Assembly: GCA_045837725.1 (NCBI GenBank)
Contig: JBEWZL010000260.1
Location: 310,001 to 374,000, forward strand
Reading direction: 5' to 3'
Source: Vermamoeba vermiformis
Lineage: Eukaryota > Tubulinea > Echinamoebida
DNA length: 64,000 nt
Position 1 is the first letter of the stretch, and each line of letters opens with the position of its first letter. The position numbers and the translations under genes were made by a program. The notes under the pieces were generated by a model. That model did not search any database. It worked only from the letters and a program-made list of their open reading frames with translations, and was not told where the DNA came from. Of this stretch, positions 59,442 through 64,000 are shown piece after piece.

Positions 59442-60802
59442 ATGAACGCGCTATACACCCGTGCCACTGTCACAGTTGCTCTTGCAGCAGCTTTTATTGG
59501 CTCTTTATTTTTACCACCACAACAACCCCTTCCTCCAGCTCAAATTGGTAAGTTTAGTTTATTTATTGAAGGCTCTGGTGATTTATAAATGTTTTTCAAT
59601 TCTGCACATCTACAATATTTATTCTTTATTCTGATTATTCTTTTGTAATAAACTTATTAATTGCCAATAATTTCATTAGAAAAAACTACCGTAGTGACGA
59701 CTGCCAACACAGAAGTTCTCGACGAGCTGCCTTCGAAATCTCAACAAGATGGACAACAACACCTCTCAGGAATCGATCAAGAGAGTAATAAAGGGCCAGC
59801 GTATGGAGGGGATACCTCAGGTACGCAAGGCAAGGGTAAGGGCGAAGGATCCTCTCGCCAAGATCAACCCGATCAAAGCCAAAACCAACAATCTTCGCGT
59901 CAAAGCGATCGCGATACAAGCGGCTCTAAAGACGAAGCCTCGCGTCGAATGAGCGATGAAGATGTTGAAAAGCTCATCGAACAAGTCGTCGAAACCGAGC
60001 GCAAGAGATGGGATCGTAAGCTTTCCGAAGCTAACGAGAACGCCAAGGACTGGGAACAAAAGTACAACCAAGCCAAGCAAGATCTCAACAAGAACTTGGC
60101 TCCTAAGCCCGCTACTGTCTGTAAGTACTTGGCCCATCCGCCGAAAATTCGACGTGGCAAACTTTGCGAGGTCATTAATGCTCATCTTATAGCTGAAGAC
60201 GAGTTCACTCAAGGTCCCGTTCAAGCCTTCTGGAACGACCCTTCAAACTTGTTCTGGGTCGGCTTAGAGACCCTCTTGTTCTTGGGCACTCTTCTCTGGG
60301 CCTCAATGCGATCTACCAAGGAAAAGGCTTTGTTGCGTCAAATGGAAGAGAAGGTCCGCGCTCACCAAGAGATTGAAACCGAGACTGTTGGTAGCCTCGA
60401 GGTTATTAAGAACATGTTCAGTCAATTGGAGGATAGATTCCCTTCTCCCAATGATAAGCGCGCCATGCAAGACTTCAGAAACCAAGTCGATGATATTGTT
60501 ATCAACTTGAACGCTGCTATCCGTAAGTACCTAATATAAGTTATATACATTTTAAATCTCAATTCTTCCAATGCTAATATTAATTCGACTAAAAATAAAT
60601 TTGATAAAATCGTGTACTGACTCGTATGATCATAGGAGCCGAGACTGACGAAACTGTTGAAACTGGCGTTGTTGTAGTTGATGCTAAGCCTACTTTTGAT
60701 GATGAAGGCGCCATAATGAATGAAGCAGGTGCCGAAGCCTCGTCGCCAGTTGTGATCCAACAAACCCCGAGCAAGCACAAGAAAAAGAAGCACCATAAAT
60801 AG
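59442..60802 (+). CDS. Membrane protein with disordered and coiled-coil regions, unknown function
   Basis: Four exons. The first has a hydrophobic signal-anchor (VTVALAAAFIGSLFL) ending in a Pro-rich stretch. The second is disordered (Gln/Ser/Asp/Gly-rich) and ends in a coiled coil (EDVEKLIEQVVETERKRWDR). The third has a second hydrophobic segment (LFWVGLETLLFLGTLLWASM) and another coiled coil. The last ends in a Lys/His-rich tail. A protein with two membrane segments and coiled coils could be an organelle-shape or tether protein, but I recognise no family. The frame is clean, with introns near 59549-59679, 60122-60191 and 60523-60634. Confidence 0.7.
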
Positions 60803-61077
60803 ACGAGATCCGCGTTGTAAATACAAATAATTAAGTACCTATAATATATAGAACTATATAAATTAATTTAACAATGTACATAGAAGAATAATAAATCTTA
60901 CCAATAGATTATAGATCCGCTGTACTGTTGTACGCTGAATCTCTTTACGTTGCCTCTGAACTATCCACCATTCAGATTTAATTCGATCCGCTCTGTGCGT
61001 GTCAAAATATCAAAATTGGGATACAAAAAGTTGCCCTTTTCCTCAGCAGTTCTAATTCGCAGCCTTACAGCCACAAC

Positions 61078-63003
61078 ATGAGGTCGTTTCGAAAAAAAAT
61101 GACCCCAAACTTAAGCGTCGCTTTACAGATTTTGTTTTTATATATTTGTTGCGCATCCGTTCTAGTTACAGCTGATTTCACTATTTCAACCCCAAGTATT
61201 CCGGTAGATAATCTAGTATTTCAAGGAAATGGCTCTGTGTCGACTACAGACATAATTCTGTCGTTGAACCAGCAAGCAACCTCATCTGTTGTCTATTGGA
61301 AATACGCACAAGATGTTCAACATGGCTTCAAAGCTACTATATTATACATAAGCACGGATTGCGATGTGGTTCCCTATTATGGCGGCGGAGACGGGTAAGC
61401 AAGACTGCGCGATCCCAAAGATTAATTAATAATTTTTATTTTGACAGCTTCTCATTTTTCTTCGCCTCGTCAATTAATACCTCAGAGACATTATCTACAG
61501 GAGGGACATTGGGTCTAGCGAATAAAACGAATATTGCAATGGTCGGATTTGATCTGTTGAACGATAAAATCGTTTACAAAGCAACGTAAGTTATCTATAT
61601 GAACTCTACGTAGTCTCCACATCCAAAGATGCGTTTGAACCATCTTAAATTGGTTTATAGAATAATTCTTTTTTAAAGTTCATATTTAATCTTTTCCTCC
61701 GCCACAGAACCGAAGCTATTCTGGGTCCCCGTGCAGGTTATACAGCGGTTAATGCTATTGTATCTGGATGGCGGTGTTATTCTCCCGGGATCTACGTTCA
61801 AATCGAGTACGCTCCTCCAACTTTCCGCGTATGTTCAAAACTCTTCAGAGTATTACAAGAATATGAACTAATAATCGCGTAGATAACGAGCAACACTACA
61901 AATCTCGATGTGTCGATCACTATGGACTTGAGGAACTATTTCGATCCATATTCGCAGTTGTACGTCGGCTTAAGTGCTGCGACTGGTCAGGCGTTCATGA
62001 AACAAACAATTACCTCCTGGGAATTCACTGGTGGTACGCAAACGAAGACTATAAATGTATTAGTACGCTATAAGTGCTAATTGTATTCGATTTTAGTTCC
62101 GCCACCCCCAGAGGTTATTCCGATTCTGGAGTGCTACGAACAGCCGGCCAACAAAGACACATATGTAGCATACATGGGCTATCGAAACCCAACGACGGCA
62201 CCGCTCTCTTATGAGGTTGGTCCAAATAACGGCTTCTTCCCAGACCCGCAAGATCGTGGTCAACCAACAACCTTCCAAAGTGGGAGATCCAGTAAGTCTA
62301 ATACTAGCTATTCAAATGATATGTGATGAATATATTATGCATCATACTGAAGTTATACGTAGCGAGCTATCCGTTGAGTGCGTTCTCCTTTGGATGGAAC
62401 GGAGCTGAATTGACATGGAACTTGACATCAAACTTTGTGAGGTTCAACGCGGCCAACACAGCTTTTCTTTGTCCCAAATCACTTAAAGTCGTCATCGTCT
62501 TCTCAACTGCAGCGAATCTCAACGATACCCAGCTCAACGCGATTGTGCAGTCCCTGGCCAACTTCTTGGGAATTTCAGCGACACGTGTCACGGTCACGAG
62601 TGTCAATTACGTGATCATTTCTTTGCCAATTGCTCGATCTATAATGCAAAGTCAGCAAGGTACACTCGAGCTCGAGATCAGTGGCACAGATTCACAGACG
62701 GAGAACGAGCCTTCAGCAGCTGAAAGTGTTCAGAAGTTCGTCAACAGTGCATCGAACAGCACGCTTGTGAACGAAGTGCTCAATCCTCCGGGCACCGAGA
62801 ACACCATTGAAGTCATATCGGTGAATCCGAAGTCAACGGGGGTTGAAGGCACTGGCTCACTTGTTGTCGCTCCACCCGTCACAACGCCCGTCGCACAGCC
62901 TGTTACCACTACGCCGACTGCGCCCATAGGGGTTTCACCCGCAACTTCAATTTCAACTGCAATGTCATTGGTGGTAGCAGTGGTGGGGTTTTTCCTACTA
63001 TAG
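61078..63003 (+). CDS. Secreted L-type-lectin-like protein with GPI-type tail (copy 1)
   Basis: Signal peptide (LQILFLYICCASVLVTA) followed by a domain with the order of plant and bacterial L-type (legume-like) lectins: LVFQGNGSVSTTDIILSL, GGGDGFSFFFASS, then LGLANKTNIAMVGFDLL, and VSITMDLRNYFDPYSQLYVG. A second domain (VPPPPEVIPILECYEQ, TYVAYMGYRNP, FFPDPQDRGQPTTFQSGR, LTWNL) resembles a small module found in bacterial surface proteins (GYxNPN ... DRGQPxxFxPG). Next comes a region of unknown type, a Pro/Thr/Val-rich stalk and the hydrophobic end (STAMSLVVAVVGFFLL). Six introns join in phase. It probably binds glycans at the cell surface. Two in-frame ATGs, at 61078 and 61099, are both possible starts. 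Confidence 0.8.
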
Positions 63004-63250
63004 GCGATGGGTACGATCGGCATAAAATAGGCTCGATCTTCTTGGAGCTCGGCCTCGAGATTGTGGTAGTAACTGCTCAATTCGAGTAACTATCATCCTG
63101 CACGCATCCAATGGAACTAGTACTAAAGGTGAACTTTGGCTGCTCTTTCCTAATTTGGATCCGTGAGGAAAGAAATGTGTTCGTAGGTTAATCGCATTTT
63201 TTTTTATTTTGTACAATGAATGGCACATTTAGTCTGTAAATATTCACTAA

Positions 63251-64000
63251 ATGGTGTCATATAATTTAGGGATTTTATTTTTGTTCACTTTCGGTTACTT
63301 TACGCACCACGCGATTGCGGATTTCAGCATCGCCGCTCCGAATATTCCTGTAAATAACTTCGTACTTCAAGGAAACGGATCTATATCGACAGGAAGTATA
63401 ATTTTAAGCTTAGCCGAACAAGGTACCGGATCTGTTGTTTACTGGAGCGAGGCCCAAAACGTATTGGATGGATTCACTACCACATTAACATACCAAAGTA
63501 CGAGCTGTGACACTATTGTCTGGTCTGGAGGAGCGGACGGGTAAGATCTCGTGGGCGACTGTTATTAAAGTATTAATTTTTTATTATTTTAGTTTTGCGT
63601 TCTTCATTGCACCGTCAATTAATACTAACGAAGACATATCGTTTGGATCCTCGTTGGGTCTTACTGAAAAAACTAGCATCGCGTTAGTAGGCTTTATTGT
63701 TTGGCAAGGCAAGATCCTGTTCAAAGCAAAGTACGTCTTTGATAAGACTCTAAAGGGTCAAATATTCATTGAAATATTAGTTTTTATCGATACTCGATGG
63801 TTATTGCAATTTATACAAAGTCAAACTTTTTAAGCTTTTACTGAGTTTGGTAATATAGCGCTGTGGGCATGACTATGGGCCCTGCCGACAATGTTCCTTT
63901 TCTGCAAGACATGAATATGTTGTCTTGGCGATGCTCAGGTCCGCTTACCGTTACGATCGACTACTCCCCGCCATCCAGTTTCCGGGTAGCTAAAAAAACT
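63251..64000 (+). CDS. Secreted L-type-lectin-like protein (copy 2), cut by window end
   Basis: Tandem paralogue of the preceding gene, with the same opening: signal peptide (LGILFLFTFGYFTHHAIA), ADFSIAAPNIPVNNFVLQGN, GGADGFAFFIAPSINTNE and LGLTEKTSIALVGF, then MGPADNVPFLQDMN. The intron positions seen so far match those of copy 1 (after GADG and after the FK block). The third exon ends near the window edge, so the rest is missing. Confidence 0.8.

Noticed and set aside
1-64000. tRNA or rRNA genes
   Set aside because: I scanned for cloverleaf-like A/B box pairs and rRNA-like stretches by eye and found nothing convincing. A covariance-model search would be needed to exclude a tRNA.

Overview
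The window is nuclear DNA of a gene-dense eukaryotic microbe. It is not a bacterium, plant, animal or typical fungus. Genes lie on both strands with gaps of a few hundred bases. They are cut by many short introns (mostly 40-70 nt) with GTAAG/GTACG donors, ATAG/TTAG/CAG acceptors and a CTAAC-like branch site close to the acceptor. The gene set includes a TKL kinase, a DH-PH-PH RhoGEF, F-box/LRR families, GPI-type secreted proteins, an animal-type phosphomevalonate kinase and plant-like L-type lectins. This fits a free-living amoeboid protist, most plausibly an amoebozoan. The species assignment is inference.

Layout. 0.4-8.1 kb: TAF1 (TFIID) on the minus strand, with a complete single-domain globin gene on the plus strand inside one of its introns. 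8.4-16.3 kb: Tim8-like chaperone, TKL kinase, SCO1, a small membrane protein and a METTL2-type tRNA methyltransferase. 16.4-22.5 kb: an uncharacterised gene, an F-box gene and a RhoGEF. 22.6-29.5 kb: three tandem minus-strand F-box/LRR paralogues, all with damaged reading frames; one carries an N-terminal KIX-like segment. 30-36.2 kb: secreted DUF4397-like protein, PMVK, CDGSH-type iron-sulfur protein, 2OG-Fe(II) oxygenase and a secreted beta-lactamase-related protein. 36.4-46.3 kb: one F-box gene on the minus strand swollen by transposable elements. These are a TIR element filled with a 23-bp minisatellite, and a young Ty3/gypsy LTR element that itself holds a second TIR element. 46.6-59 kb: mitochondrial PPR protein, HHIP-like secreted protein, GH31 glycosidase and CCT2. 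59.1-64 kb: a possible small antisense gene, a membrane coiled-coil protein and two tandem L-type lectin genes, the last one cut by the window edge.

Functional themes. Mitochondrial biogenesis recurs (Tim8, SCO1, CDGSH protein, PPR protein), with copper delivery to cytochrome oxidase and intermembrane-space import close together. A second theme is the cell surface: DUF4397, beta-lactamase-related, HHIP-like and lectin proteins all start with a signal peptide and end in a hydrophobic tail of GPI type. The third is decay of F-box genes. Housekeeping genes such as TAF1, CCT2, SCO1 and METTL2 read cleanly across their exons, while every LRR/F-box gene here needs frameshifts or contains stops. The damage is therefore more likely biological than a general sequence-quality problem, although several lesions lie in homopolymers.
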